From a bacterium (GTDB lineage Bacteria > JAJVIF01 > JAGGVT01), in assembly GCA_021157815.1 (NCBI GenBank), contig JAGGVT010000031.1, positions 1-14,568 of the forward strand: a stretch of 14,568 nt of DNA, in the 5' to 3' direction. The position numbers were made by a program, and so were the translations under genes. This document shows, piece after piece, positions 14,158-14,568 of this stretch. Below the pieces are notes generated by a model. That model did no database searches and was not told the origin of the DNA. It saw only the letters and a list, made by a program, of their open reading frames with translations. Position 1 is the first letter of the stretch, and every line of letters begins with the position of its first letter.

Positions 14158-14366
14158 AAAAATTTGGCTCTTCAATAAATCGTGTGGGTTGAGTTTTGAT
14201 TGAGTAAAAAAAGGGGACTGTCCCAAACAAGTGAATAAATACAGTATAAATGAGGGTTTGCAGTATGATATATTGAAATCATCAAGTTTGATGCCTCATG
14301 TGGACTATCCCCTTTTTTTACGAGGGTGCAAATTACCCACACAATTTATTGAAGCGCCAAAAATTT
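14158..14366. repeat. candidate 8-bp target duplication flanking MITE copy 3
   Basis: AAAAATTT lies directly before the left end (14158-14165) and directly after the right end (14359-14366) of the MITE. The match is exact and in direct orientation, as expected for a target-site duplication. The sequence is low in complexity and AT-rich, so chance cannot be excluded. Confidence 0.55.
14166..14358. mobile_element. intact 193-bp MITE (copy 3)
   Basis: Full-length relative of the element at 2544-2735 with the same ends, GGCTCTTCAATAAAT and ATTTATTGAAGCGCC, and the same inner complementary blocks around the two T/A runs. The two copies differ by scattered substitutions and one or two single-base gaps. 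It contains no ORF, so any movement needs a transposase from elsewhere. It lies just upstream of the WD40 promoter region. Confidence 0.88.
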
Positions 14367-14447
14367 AAACCAATCGTAGGGGCGCCGCTTGAAGAATGTC
14401 TCAGAATCTACAAACAGAAATAAAAACGTTATTCCCGCTTTCGGGGC

Positions 14448-14568
14448 TGTTGAAAAAGGGCTGAATGTAGGGGGTAGGTCTCTGTGCCTACCCTAAATAT
14501 TGGCATAAATACAGGGCAACCACGGAGAGTTGCCCCTACGGTCTGGGATATAATAGGCTTTTTCAACA
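14448..14568. repeat. nested palindromic element ending at the window edge
   Basis: TGTTGAAAAAG (14448-14458) is inverted at 14558-14568 (CTTTTTCAACA). Inside, GTAGGGG (14467-14473) pairs with CCCCTAC (14533-14539). Two alternative inner hairpins are GGGTAGG/CCTACCC (14472-14478, 14487-14493) and GGGCAAC/GTTGCCC (14514-14520, 14529-14535). No coding potential is seen in the 575 bases from 13994 to the end; 14367-14447 has no further structure I can support. Confidence 0.65.

Overview
The window is a stretch of bacterial chromosome, possibly a whole contig, with eight recognisable protein genes and an unusually dense set of small palindromic repeats between them. No tRNA, rRNA, CRISPR array, transposase or phage gene was seen. 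The genes do not fix the phylum. Lipoproteins and secreted proteins, an Asp23/Gls24 protein, a PdxT glutaminase, a primary-type sigma factor and a TIGR03790-type lipoprotein point to a free-living bacterium, probably of a poorly sampled lineage. That placement is inference.

Layout from left to right: a degenerate copy of a MITE (about 68-210); a large RsbU-like PP2C/SpoIIE phosphatase with a degenerate receiver and GAF-like sensor regions (327-2516, +); an intact 192-bp MITE copy (2544-2735); an Asp23/Gls24 protein (2791-3201, +); a non-coding stretch with two hairpins (3202-3627); an exported TPR protein (3628-5049, +); the PLP-synthase glutaminase pdxT (5155-5724, +); and a sigma-70 factor (5775-6725, +). 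Next comes a convergent boundary filled by a tandem/inverted repeat (6811-6932), then a TIGR03790-type lipoprotein on the minus strand (6954-9296). It is divergent from a secreted multi-domain beta-rich protein (9476-11413, +). After that come a 90-bp inverted repeat (11417-11506), a UbiA-family prenyltransferase resembling decaprenyl-phosphate phosphoribosyltransferase (11663-12577, +), a 180-bp element with perfect 28-bp inverted ends (12632-12811), a seven-bladed WD40 protein on the minus strand (12917-13954), the best-preserved MITE copy with a candidate 8-bp target duplication (14166-14358), and a nested palindrome that ends exactly at the window edge (14448-14568).

The genes do not form one obvious operon or pathway. 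pdxT belongs to vitamin B6 synthesis without its partner pdxS in view. The phosphatase and sigma factor are regulatory but lack visible partners such as an anti-sigma factor or an STAS antagonist. Two divergent genes encode cell-surface proteins of unknown role. The most notable material is non-coding: a MITE family with ends resembling ISL3-type inverted repeats, at least four other unrelated palindromic elements placed at gene boundaries, and a folded leader in front of the WD40 gene that embeds a strong ribosome-binding site and a five-codon ORF whose stop overlaps an in-frame GTG.
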